From Flavobacteriales bacterium (GTDB taxonomy: Bacteria > Bacteroidota > Bacteroidia > Flavobacteriales > Flavobacteriaceae), in NCBI GenBank assembly GCA_027031025.1, contig JALVEJ010000199.1:1-9255 (forward strand): DNA of 9,255 nucleotides. The letters are read 5' to 3'. This document shows, piece after piece, positions 1 through 5,779 of the stretch. The notes beneath the pieces were generated by a model. The model ran no database searches and was not told the origin of the DNA. It saw only the letters and a program-made list of their open reading frames with translations. The translations under genes and the position numbers were made by a program. Numbering within the stretch: the first letter of the stretch is position 1; every line of letters begins with the position of its first letter.

Positions 1-417
1 TGGGAGCAATTATTGCCTGATGGTAATATCCAACATCTTTCAGTTGGTTTTAGAGATGAAAACTTCGGTTTAAGTGGAGGCTTCTCGCACTTAAATGACC
101 CGAATGACCCTAATAGTGCACAAACACAAGGTGTTTTTGTGTATAATAAAAATGCTGTTTCTATTGCAGATGAAACTATTGAGGGTTTAAGTGTTTATCC
201 TAATCCTGCCAGCAATTTTGTCAAAGTAAACACCGATGGTGCCGCATTAAAAAATATTGCGGTTTATGATATTACCGGAAAAGAAGTGTTGAATTTTAAC
301 AATTTGTTCGGTAATAATATGACCATCAATACTACCGATTTGCAAAAAGGTATTTATTTGATGAAAATCGAAGACGCAGACAACAATCACCAAGCAGTTA
401 AGTTGGTTATTAAGTAG
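1..417 (+). CDS. Secreted protein with type IX secretion (T9SS) type A C-terminal sorting domain, 3' end only
   Basis: The reading frame is open from the first base (W-E-Q-L then LPDGNIQHL), so the true start lies outside the window and 138 codons are visible. The last ~80 residues match the Bacteroidetes type A sorting domain: a GLSVYPNPASNFVKV segment (YPNP hallmark), then IAVYDITGKEV, then a DLQKGIYLMKIED segment and a short beta-rich end, VKLVIK. In this family the domain directs export across the outer membrane by the type IX secretion system and is usually removed on surface attachment. About 45 upstream residues (VGFRDENFGLSGGFSHLND, then a short Asp-Pro-Asn repeat) belong to the end of the cargo part, which I do not recognise. 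The enzymatic or adhesive role cannot be told from this fragment. A TTG at base 13 is an internal leucine codon, not a start. Confidence 0.9.
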   Translation, partial: WEQLLPDGNIQHLSVGFRDENFGLSGGFSHLNDPNDPNSAQTQGVFVYNKNAVSIADETIEGLSVYPNPASNFVKVNTDGAALKNIAVYDITGKEVLNFNNLFGNNMTINTTDLQKGIYLMKIEDADNNHQAVKLVIK

Positions 418-493
418 TTTTAAATAGTTTTTATCAATGTTTAATTTGATTATATTCTAGTCTCTTTAAAAGATAAACGAAATATTCCATGAC

Positions 494-522
494 AAAAAAA
501 GACTGCCGCAAAAGACAGTCTT
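494..522 (-). terminator. Rho-independent terminator behind the tRNA-Asp fragment
   Basis: AAGACTG at 499-505 pairs with CAGTCTT at 516-522. Read on the minus strand, the hairpin runs into a T tract formed by the A-run at 494-500. It is a slightly degenerate copy of the terminator at 609-639: one mismatch interrupts what is there a 9-bp stem. There is no T-run on the plus side, so it probably does not terminate the upstream secreted-protein gene. Confidence 0.65.
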
Positions 523-528
523 AACATT

Positions 529-592
529 TGGCGGTCCGGACGAGACTCGAACTCGTCCCGACGTCTGTCGGGATGACAGGCTTATATTCTAA
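529..592 (-). pseudogene. tRNA-Asp pseudogene (3' half only)
   Basis: Read on the minus strand, this copy keeps the anticodon loop with GTC (575-577), the whole T arm, the acceptor 3' strand, a G discriminator and an encoded CCA (529-531). It lacks the D arm and the 5' acceptor strand: similarity to the intact gene stops at 592 and AT-rich sequence follows. The variable region and 3' anticodon stem are replaced by a palindrome (553-576), so the anticodon stem cannot pair. It therefore cannot fold as a tRNA. It could be a decayed second copy from a tandem tRNA pair, or the remnant of a site-specific integration event at the tRNA 3' end. Transcription reading through the first terminator might still produce it as a fragment. 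Confidence 0.8.
553..576. repeat. Perfect-armed palindrome inside the tRNA fragment
   Basis: TCCCGAC (556-562) and GTCGGGA (567-573) are exact inverted repeats around the 4-base loop GTCT. The stem extends outward by one G-T wobble and two further pairs, to 553 and 576. The hairpin has no counterpart in the intact tRNA-Asp 111-117 bases away. It looks like a small inserted or recombined element; a REP-like intergenic palindrome is one possibility. Confidence 0.65.
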
Positions 593-608
593 TTGTATAT
601 TGTTAATA

Positions 609-639
609 TAAAAAAGACTGTCCAAAGAAAGACAGTCTT
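609..639 (-). terminator. Rho-independent terminator of tRNA-Asp
   Basis: AAGACTGTC (614-622) and GACAGTCTT (631-639) form a perfect 9-bp stem with an 8-base loop. On the minus strand the stem is followed by a T-run from the A-tract at 610-615. It begins seven bases past the encoded CCA of tRNA-Asp, as expected for a single-tRNA transcript. Confidence 0.85.
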
Positions 640-645
640 AACTTT

Positions 646-722
646 TGGCGGTCCGGACGAGACTCGAACTCGCGACCCCATGCGTGACAGGCATGTATTC
701 TAACCAACTGAACTACCGGACC
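646..722 (-). tRNA. tRNA-Asp (GTC)
   Basis: The minus strand folds as a complete cloverleaf. The acceptor is GGTCCGG (5') with CCGGACC (3'). The D arm contains AGTTGGTTAGA. The anticodon stem CATGC/GCATG encloses the loop CTGTCAC, with anticodon GTC at 686-688. The T arm GCGAG/CTCGT encloses TTCGAGT. The discriminator is G, the usual aspartate identity base, and CCA is encoded at 646-648. A dedicated promoter lies at 761-819 and a terminator at 609-639, so it looks like a monocistronic tRNA gene with a leader of roughly 40 bases. Confidence 0.97.
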
Positions 723-760
723 TGTTTTAACAAAACTCAGAAAATAAGCCTTTCCTTTGT

Positions 761-819
761 TTTGCGAGTGCAAATATATGAACTTTTTTTTATTTGGCAA
801 ATAAAAAAATAATTTTTTT
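761..819 (-). promoter_or_regulatory. tRNA-Asp promoter (TTTG-N19-TATATTTG) with upstream A/T tract
   Basis: On the minus strand the -7 box TATATTTG is at 771-778 and the -33 box TTTG at 798-801, separated by exactly 19 bases. This fits the Bacteroidetes primary sigma consensus. The box is followed by the GC-rich discriminator CACTCGC and AAA. Directly upstream of the -33 box lies a tract of seven A, TTA and seven T (803-819). All parts recur in front of tRNA-Asn with the same spacing, while the 19-base spacer differs. The A/T tract is placed like an UP element, which is inferred from position only. Confidence 0.85.
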
Positions 820-836
820 TAAACATTTTTTTTCTG

Positions 837-844
837 TTACTTTG
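837..844 (+). promoter_or_regulatory. Possible -7 promoter box for the epimerase gene
   Basis: TTACTTTG differs by one base from TAnnTTTG and lies 27 bases before the epimerase ATG. There is only a T-run, not a clear TTG, at the expected -33 position. The gene must be transcribed from this short gap because the flanking tRNA-Asp runs in the opposite direction. The exact box is uncertain. Confidence 0.35.
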
Positions 845-871
845 GGCAATGTTTGCATCTAATTTTTAATT

Positions 872-1864
872 ATGATACTAGTGACCGGAGGTACCGGATT
901 AGTTGGTTCGCATTTACTACTTTATTTGACTCGTAAGGATATAAAAGTCAGAGCTATTTATAGAACGAAAAATAGTTTGAAAAAAATACGTCATCTTTTC
1001 AAATATTATAGCGCTGAACCTGAAAAATTATGGGCAAATATTGAATGGTTACCGGCTGATATTACAGATATTGCTTCTTTAGAGTCTGTTTTTGACGGCA
1101 TAAGCCATGTATACCATACTGCGGCAAAAGTATCTTTTAAGCCGGGCGATAAAGAAATATTGATGCAAACCAATGTGATAGGCACGGCTAATCTATTGCA
1201 TTTGGCAATGGATCATAGTATACAAAAATTTTTGCATGTTAGTTCCATAGCTGCTTTGGGCACTTATGATAATCCCGTAACAGAGCAAACTCATTGGAAC
1301 TGGAAAGAAAAACATAGCGATTATGCTGTCAGCAAATATTTAAGCGAAATGGAAGTGTGGCGGGCAGGACAAGAAGGTTTACCGGTTGTGATTGTCAATC
1401 CGTCAGTGATTTTAGGCGCGCATTTTTGGAATGACGGTATTGGTAAAGTTATTCAAAAAATACGCAAAGGCATGCTATTTTTTCCACCCGGAGGCAACGG
1501 TTTTGTCGATGTATGGGACGTGGTTAAAATTATGACGGAACTAATGAACCGGAAAATCAATAACGCATCATTTATCGTATCGGGATATGATACATCATAT
1601 ATAGAATTTTTGACAGCCCTTGCAAATGTTTTGGAAAAACAACCGCCTAAATACAAACTTTCCCGGCTTATGGCAGAAATTTTATACTGGATAGGACGAT
1701 TAACCGGCAAGGGGATTACTTCAAGGGCTTTGTTAAATACTTTGTTTCAACACCCGCATTATTCATCACAAAAACTTATTGACACGCTTGATTATAAGTT
1801 TATTCCTTTTGAAGCGAGTATTCATAATTTGACCCGACATTACCTGAAAGATTTTAAAAAATGA
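872..1864 (+). CDS. NAD(P)-dependent epimerase/reductase, extended SDR family
   Basis: A 330-residue protein of typical length for an extended short-chain dehydrogenase. The N-terminus carries the Rossmann nucleotide-binding loop VTGGTGLVGSHL (residues 4-15, GxxGxxG pattern). An acidic site is at PADITD (61-66), HTAAKV is near 82, and a catalytic serine lies within HVSSIAALG (122-130). The catalytic pair is Tyr151 and Lys155 in YAVSKYLSE, followed by the family motif NPSVILG (176-182). The C-terminal third is the divergent substrate-binding part. It resembles dihydroflavonol-4-reductase-like and sugar epimerase members, so either a nucleotide sugar or another carbonyl/hydroxyl substrate is possible. 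There is no signal peptide, so it is cytoplasmic. Its stop overlaps the start of the next gene by ATGA, implying translational coupling with a polysaccharide deacetylase. Confidence 0.88.
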   Translation: MILVTGGTGLVGSHLLLYLTRKDIKVRAIYRTKNSLKKIRHLFKYYSAEPEKLWANIEWLPADITDIASLESVFDGISHVYHTAAKVSFKPGDKEILMQTNVIGTANLLHLAMDHSIQKFLHVSSIAALGTYDNPVTEQTHWNWKEKHSDYAVSKYLSEMEVWRAGQEGLPVVIVNPSVILGAHFWNDGIGKVIQKIRKGMLFFPPGGNGFVDVWDVVKIMTELMNRKINNASFIVSGYDTSYIEFLTALANVLEKQPPKYKLSRLMAEILYWIGRLTGKGITSRALLNTLFQHPHYSSQKLIDTLDYKFIPFEASIHNLTRHYLKDFKK

Positions 1865-2496
1865 TAGGTTTGTTTCCTTCTAAAATTCCCTTTTTTATGC
1901 CTTGGGTTTTTCCGGGATTGATGTATCGTCGTGCTACTAATCAAAAACAAATTTATTTGACTTTTGATGACGGTCCCACTCCGGAAATCACGCCTTGGGT
2001 TTTAGATGTTTTGGAAAGGGAACAGGTTAAAGCCACATTTTTTTGTGTCGGTAGTCAAATTGAAAAATATCCTGATATTTTCAAGCAAATTCTAGAAGCG
2101 GAACATCAAATAGGGAACCATTCTTATGTGCATGAAAAAGGTTGGCAAATACCCGCCCATCTTTATAAAGAAAGTATCGATAAAACCGAACAATTGATTG
2201 TAAAACATACTTATTCCTCAAAATTGTTCAGACCGCCTTATGGAAGGGTTACACCAAAACAAATCAAACTTTTAAAACAGGCAGGGTATGAAATTGTAAT
2301 GTGGTCTCTTCTCACGGGAGATTTTTCGGTAAAGTTAAATCCGGAGCAAGCACTTGCTTATTTAATCCAAAAAAGTCATCCGGGCGATATTGTAGTTTTT
2401 CATGATAGTCGGAAAGCTTTTAATAATTTAAAAATTATCTTGCCGGAATATATCAGACAACTCAAAAAAAGGCAATTTAAATTTGCCACTTTATAA
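1861..2496 (+). CDS. Polysaccharide deacetylase (NodB-like, carbohydrate esterase family 4)
   Basis: A 211-residue protein made almost entirely of a NodB homology domain. Motif 1 is TFDDGP (34-39), with Asp36 the likely base and Asp37 a metal ligand. Motif 2 is HSYVH (87-91), with His87 and His91 as metal ligands. Motif 3 is RPPYG (124-128). Motif 4 covers Trp148 to Asp154, and motif 5 is VVFHDS, with His181. All catalytic positions of this metal-dependent family are present, so it should be active in removing N- or O-acetyl groups from a glycan. No clear signal peptide is visible: the first 22 residues are hydrophobic but proline-rich and could be a weak membrane-associating segment. The ATGA overlap with the upstream epimerase suggests the two act in one pathway, possibly surface polysaccharide or glycolipid modification. 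The substrate is unknown. Confidence 0.93.
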   Translation: MIGLFPSKIPFFMPWVFPGLMYRRATNQKQIYLTFDDGPTPEITPWVLDVLEREQVKATFFCVGSQIEKYPDIFKQILEAEHQIGNHSYVHEKGWQIPAHLYKESIDKTEQLIVKHTYSSKLFRPPYGRVTPKQIKLLKQAGYEIVMWSLLTGDFSVKLNPEQALAYLIQKSHPGDIVVFHDSRKAFNNLKIILPEYIRQLKKRQFKFATL

Positions 2497-2534
2497 AACA
2501 GACTTTTGTCGTGGTTTTTATTAATCATTCATTT

Positions 2535-2542
2535 TATATTTG
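2535..2542 (+). promoter_or_regulatory. -7 promoter box (TATATTTG) for the AEC transporter
   Basis: An exact match to TAnnTTTG, 14 bases before the ATG at 2557. The -33 position has no good TTG. If used, transcription starts a few bases before that ATG. This argues that an upstream in-frame TTG at 2506 is not the translation start and that the transporter can be expressed apart from the upstream pair. Confidence 0.5.
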
Positions 2543-2556
2543 ATAAAAATTCCTTC

Positions 2557-3525
2557 ATGGATACTATTTTTACAGCTGGCTTTTTGAGTATGTTGCATGC
2601 TTTGTTGCCGATATTTATCATTATTGTCTTTGCCGGATTCTTGGTCAGACGGCAGATGGTCAACAAATCACAAATAGACAGTTTATCACAACTGACAGTG
2701 ATGGTTTTGCTTCCGGCTTTGGTTTTTAGTCATACGTTGCAATATTTTGACCCGAATCAATTGTCGTATTGGTGGTTGCTACCTTTGTTAGGAATTGGCT
2801 TGAGTTTGCTGGGATTGCTGTTAGCTTATGTCGTTTTTCTTCCTCGTTCTTTTGCCTTCAAGAATATGATGGCTGTGGCATCAATGCAAAATGCCGGTTA
2901 TTTGGTCTTGCCCATTGGAAAAATGCTATACCCCGAAGATTTTACTGAATTTTCAATTATGACCTTTCTGTTTATATTAGGTTACAATCCTTTATTGTGG
3001 ACATTGGGTAAATATTTGGTTACTTCGAGTCAGACAGCCGGAGAAGAAATTAATTTTAAGAAACTGATAACCCCGCCGGCAGCGGCTAATATTGTTTCTT
3101 TACTATTGGTTTTATTGGGTTGGCAACATATTTTTCCGAATGTCTTGGTCGATTCGGTCAATTTTTTAGGACAAGCAGCTATTCCTGTTGCCACTTTTGT
3201 GTTGGGCGCCACTTTGGGAAGTATTTCTTTTAAAAAATTGCCGGCTATTATAGATGTTTTCAGGGTGATGAGCGTTAAATATCTTTTGATTCCAGCAGTT
3301 GTTTTGTGGTTGTTATGGATTTTTGATATTGCAAAAACTTATCCGCTTCTATCTGACTTTTTAATAATACAAGCAGCGGCAGCTCCGGCGACGGCTTTAA
3401 TCATACAAGTCAGAGCTTATGGTGGCAACCGGCAAAAGGTCGGTACCATGATGCTGATAGCTTATATTTTGTGTTTAGTGGCTTTACCGTTTTGGATAGC
3501 GTTGTGGCATAGTATAAGCTTGTAA
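2557..3525 (+). CDS. AEC-family membrane transporter (auxin efflux carrier-like permease)
   Basis: A 322-residue, highly hydrophobic protein with about ten membrane segments, the usual size and layout of bacterial AEC permeases (Pfam family Mem_trans). Characteristic stretches are LLPIFIIIVFAGFLVRR in the first segment, MVLLPALVFSHTL in the second, MQNAGYLVLPIGKMLY in the fourth, the central TPPAAANIVSLLL hinge proline pair, and PVATFVLGATLGS in the second half. A last conserved part is AAAAPATALIIQVRAYGG near the end. Members export or exchange organic acids or other small anions across the inner membrane; the substrate cannot be inferred here. I chose ATG 2557 over an upstream TTG (2506) because a -7 promoter box lies between them. 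It begins 60 bases after the deacetylase and ends just before the tRNA-Asn terminator, so it may be partly cotranscribed with the preceding pair. Confidence 0.88.
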   Translation: MDTIFTAGFLSMLHALLPIFIIIVFAGFLVRRQMVNKSQIDSLSQLTVMVLLPALVFSHTLQYFDPNQLSYWWLLPLLGIGLSLLGLLLAYVVFLPRSFAFKNMMAVASMQNAGYLVLPIGKMLYPEDFTEFSIMTFLFILGYNPLLWTLGKYLVTSSQTAGEEINFKKLITPPAAANIVSLLLVLLGWQHIFPNVLVDSVNFLGQAAIPVATFVLGATLGSISFKKLPAIIDVFRVMSVKYLLIPAVVLWLLWIFDIAKTYPLLSDFLIIQAAAAPATALIIQVRAYGGNRQKVGTMMLIAYILCLVALPFWIALWHSISL

Positions 3526-3536
3526 TAGAAAGATAT

Positions 3537-3563
3537 AAAAAAAACCGCTCAAAAAAGAACGGT
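3537..3563 (-). terminator. Rho-independent terminator of tRNA-Asn
   Basis: On the minus strand ACCGTTC (3557-3563) pairs with GAGCGGT (3544-3550), a 7-bp stem with one G-T pair and a 6-base T loop. An eight-base T tract follows (A-run 3537-3544). It lies 13 bases beyond the tRNA 3' end and 11 bases after the AEC transporter stop, so it may also slow plus-strand transcripts, though the plus-side T-run is short. Confidence 0.8.
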
Positions 3564-3576
3564 CTTTGTTGTTGGG

Positions 3577-3650
3577 CTCCTCCAGCTGGACTTGAACCAG
3601 CGACACCCTGATTAACAGTCAGGTGCTCTAACCAACTGAGCTATGGAGGA
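3577..3650 (-). tRNA. tRNA-Asn (GTT)
   Basis: The minus strand forms a full cloverleaf. The acceptor is TCCTCCA with TGGAGGA. The D arm contains AGCTCAGTTGGTTAGAGC. The anticodon stem CCTGA/TCAGG encloses loop CTGTTAA, with anticodon GTT at 3614-3616. The T arm GCTGG/CCAGC encloses TTCAAGT. The discriminator is G. The following bases read CCC, so CCA is not encoded, unlike the tRNA-Asp in this window, and must be added by the nucleotidyltransferase. It has its own promoter (3659-3717) with a leader of only about 10 bases. Confidence 0.97.
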
Positions 3651-3658
3651 AGGTTTCG

Positions 3659-3717
3659 TTTGCGAGTGCAAATATAAAACGATTTCTATAAAATGCAAAC
3701 AAAAAAATAATTTTTTT
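3659..3717 (-). promoter_or_regulatory. tRNA-Asn promoter (TTTG-N19-TATATTTG) with upstream A/T tract
   Basis: On the minus strand the -7 box TATATTTG (3669-3676) and the -33 box TTTG (3696-3699) are 19 bases apart. The 18 bases 3659-3676, covering the -7 box and the discriminator CACTCGC plus AAA, are identical to those before tRNA-Asp. The 22 bases 3696-3717, the -33 box and the A7-TTA-T7 tract, differ at one position only. A GC-rich discriminator of this kind is associated in other bacteria with growth-rate or stringent control; that is inference here. Confidence 0.85.
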
Positions 3718-3780
3718 AGTGGTTTTTAGATTTCGTCATAAGATTATTTTGATTATCAAGAGAATAAATTTTCTTTTTAC

Positions 3781-4134
3781 TTATTTTTGTCGTTTAACCA
3801 GCATATAAAAGTTGTTACCAATATCTAAATAGCCTTGGTCGTAAACAAAATAATACACACTTTGTTTTTTGGTGGTGTAGATGCTTGTAAAAAGATTAAA
3901 ATCAAATCCTGCCGCTTCTAATTTGGATTTGTGAATTTTGGTTTTACCCTCCGGATTAAATTGTTCTAATATGCGCCAATTCTTTTTTAACCGGTTATTG
4001 ATTGTTCTAATTAAGTTACTGCCGGCTTTGTTTTTCCGGTTGTTATAAGCATTTCGACAATAATCCGAGCAAAATTTTTTATCGGACCGACCCAATATAG
4101 GTTCGCCGCATTCTAAACATCTTTTTTCCACCAT
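3781..4134 (-). CDS. Small zinc-ribbon protein of unknown function
   Basis: A 117-residue protein. The N-terminus carries a four-cysteine zinc site, Cys6-X2-Cys9 (CLECGEPI) and Cys22-X3-Cys26 (FCSDYCRNAYNNR), a treble-clef or ribbon pattern common in small nucleic-acid-associated proteins. A very basic stretch with many Asn, Arg and Lys follows (residues 27-52, including NNRKNK and NNRLKKNW). The C-terminal half is a mixed alpha/beta part with no motif I recognise (LEAAGFDFNLFTSIYTTKK, then an aromatic-rich end). It has no signal peptide or membrane segment. The zinc site and basic region suggest DNA or RNA binding, as inference only. It lies 82 bases downstream of the HMG-CoA reductase gene on the same strand, so it could share its transcript, but no functional link is evident. 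Confidence 0.8.
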   Translation of the reverse strand: MVEKRCLECGEPILGRSDKKFCSDYCRNAYNNRKNKAGSNLIRTINNRLKKNWRILEQFNPEGKTKIHKSKLEAAGFDFNLFTSIYTTKKQSVYYFVYDQGYLDIGNNFYMLVKRQK

Positions 4135-4216
4135 GATCGTTTATAATGGTCTAATAGTCAAAGTTACAAATAATTTTGATATCTATTAAACCCACATGTT
4201 TTTCCTTACAAAATAA

Positions 4217-5503
4217 TCAGACCCTGCCAAGTAAGTCTTTAAGGGCTTTAAAACTAACTTTCTTATCAGTAAAATATCGTTCGGCTTTTAGACGTTCGTC
4301 GGGTGTGGCATTAAGAAAATTTAAAAGATTGTTTAGATGCATTTTCATATGTCCTTTTTGAATACCATCGGTTATTAGGGAATTGATAGCGGCAAAATTT
4401 TGAGCCAACCCTGTTGCTGCTATAATTTGCATCAAATCATGTGCAGACGGGTTTTGTAATAATTGTAAGGAAAATTTTACTAAAGGGTGAATAGCTGTAA
4501 TACCTCCGACCGTACCTATTGCCAATGGCATTTCTAAACTGAAATACAATATATCTTCACGGATTTCGGCATGTGAAAGAGATGTATATTGTCCGTTTCT
4601 ACCGGCATAAGCATGCGCATTGGCTTCAACGGCTCTAAAATCGTTACCAGTAGCAATAACCACTGCATCAACACCGTTCATAATTCCTTTATTATGCGTT
4701 ACGGCTCTGCACGGTTCTACTTCGGCTATTTGTATGGCTTGCACAAATTTTTTTGCATAAGCTTCTCCTGACAAACTACCGGTTTGTAAAGCATCAACCG
4801 GACAATTTACCGACACTTTTACACGACAATCGGGCGTATAATTGGATAATATACGCATTACAATATCAAGTTTTCCGGATAGTTGCTCTTGTGCTAAGTT
4901 CTTTAAAGTTTCTGCGGCTTCTTCTAAAACCGAATTGATAAAATTTGCCCCCATGGCATCAGCGGTGTCAAATTTAAATTCTATTTGATAATAGTCCGGA
5001 ATAGCCGTGGTTTTGTCTATCAAATTAATGTCTTTGATACCGCCTCCCCGCTTTTTCATATTAGCTTGCATGCCGGCAACCGACTGAAGAATTTTTAACC
5101 GGTTTCTTCTAAAAAAATCAATGAGTTCGGAAGTTTTGCCGGCATAGGTAAAATGTATGTGTCCGAGTTTTTCGGTATCGGTAACTTCGGTTTTAAAACC
5201 GCCTTTATCCAACCAAAATTTAGCTGCTTTTGATGCCGCCGCAACTACCGAACTTTCTTCAATAACCATAGGTATCGTATAGGTTTTGTCGTTAATTAGG
5301 AAATTGGGTGCAACGGCGTATGGTAAATAAAAATTGGTCAAGGTATTTTCTATAAAACCGTCGTGAAGTTCTTGCAAAGCCTCATCATTGTGCCAATATT
5401 GTTCCAAGATGCGGCGGGCATGAGAATCATTGTTAAAATACGTTTGCAATAACCAATCTATTTTGGCTTCTTTTGACAATTTGGAAAATCCGTTGACTTG
5501 CAT
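4217..5503 (-). CDS. mvaA: Hydroxymethylglutaryl-CoA reductase, class II
   Basis: A 428-residue protein of class II size, without the membrane domain of the eukaryotic class I enzymes. The expected catalytic residues are all visible: Glu83 in IEESSVVAAAS, Lys272 in THNKGIMNG (269-277), Asp288 in ATGND, and His385 in QKGHM near the C-terminus. The nucleotide-binding motif DAMGAN is at 182-187, and LPYAVAPNF (60-68) also matches the Pseudomonas mevalonii enzyme, whose catalytic glutamate has the same number. The enzyme interconverts HMG-CoA and mevalonate with NAD(H) or NADP(H). Class II members are often labelled degradative, but in mevalonate-pathway bacteria they make mevalonate for isoprenoids; the cofactor and direction cannot be decided from this window. 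No other mevalonate genes are adjacent. The protein is cytosolic. No strong promoter box was found upstream. Confidence 0.96.
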   Translation of the reverse strand: MQVNGFSKLSKEAKIDWLLQTYFNNDSHARRILEQYWHNDEALQELHDGFIENTLTNFYLPYAVAPNFLINDKTYTIPMVIEESSVVAAASKAAKFWLDKGGFKTEVTDTEKLGHIHFTYAGKTSELIDFFRRNRLKILQSVAGMQANMKKRGGGIKDINLIDKTTAIPDYYQIEFKFDTADAMGANFINSVLEEAAETLKNLAQEQLSGKLDIVMRILSNYTPDCRVKVSVNCPVDALQTGSLSGEAYAKKFVQAIQIAEVEPCRAVTHNKGIMNGVDAVVIATGNDFRAVEANAHAYAGRNGQYTSLSHAEIREDILYFSLEMPLAIGTVGGITAIHPLVKFSLQLLQNPSAHDLMQIIAATGLAQNFAAINSLITDGIQKGHMKMHLNNLLNFLNATPDERLKAERYFTDKKVSFKALKDLLGRV

Positions 5504-5699
5504 AGCGGTTTTGTTTGAATCCGCAAGATAGTTAAATTTGAAAAATTATTAAAAACCGTTTGACCGTTAATCATTACCCCATAGGGATTAGGTTTTTTTA
5601 TGAAAGTGTCTTAGGATATTTCATTTTCCGATTTTAGAAAACAAGAATTTTATCATGTTTGGAAAAATTATAATATTCTGATAATCAATAGTAAAATCA

Positions 5700-5717
5700 T
5701 TTGTAAATGGTTACAAA
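5700..5717. repeat. Inverted repeat TTTGTAA-N4-TTACAAA, possible operator
   Basis: Two exact 7-base arms around a 4-base spacer form an 18-base palindrome. It lies 55 bases upstream of the ssb -7-like box and 139 bases upstream of its ATG. Size and symmetry fit a dimeric regulator site, but short AT-rich palindromes also arise by chance in such DNA. Confidence 0.35.
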
Positions 5718-5771
5718 CGACTATTTTCGAAAGTAAACATTTATGAACCGAATAAAATTTGCCCACAGCCA

Positions 5772-5779
5772 TACATTTG
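5772..5779 (+). promoter_or_regulatory. Possible -7 box (TACATTTG) for ssb
   Basis: An exact match to TAnnTTTG on the coding strand of ssb, 76 bases before its ATG. No TTG lies at the expected 19-21 base distance upstream, so the assignment rests on one box. Confidence 0.4.

Larger units (their letters stand above)
514..672. repeat. Direct repeat: terminator arm plus tRNA-Asp 3' end, two copies (514-555 and 631-672)
   Basis: Two 42-base segments 117 bases apart differ at a single position (526 versus 643). Each holds the promoter-proximal arm of the tRNA terminator, the CCA end, the acceptor 3' strand and the T arm of tRNA-Asp. A second stretch of similarity continues after a non-matching insert: 574-592 against 685-703, 17 of 19 identical, covering the anticodon loop and part of the 5' anticodon stem. 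The pattern shows a duplication of the tRNA 3' half together with its terminator, with later change in the middle of the distal copy. Confidence 0.85.

Noticed and set aside
494..722. Possible CRISPR-like or insertion-sequence repeat
   Set aside because: Only two copies exist and both are explained by tRNA-Asp 3' sequence plus terminator; there is no transposase, spacer series or terminal inverted repeat.
603..800. Open frame of 65 codons on the minus strand
   Set aside because: It reads through the tRNA-Asp gene, its terminator and promoter; the translation contains the typical spurious tRNA peptide and is not a gene.
1453..1710. Open frame of 85 codons on the minus strand
   Set aside because: It lies wholly inside the epimerase gene, whose frame has clear family motifs.
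872..3525. Genomic island between the two tRNA genes
   Set aside because: The two tRNAs share no repeated 3' end, no integrase is present, and the base composition and codon use of the three genes look like their neighbours.
4176..4938. Several plus-strand frames of about 60 codons
   Set aside because: They overlap the HMG-CoA reductase gene in the opposite direction and have no recognisable domains.
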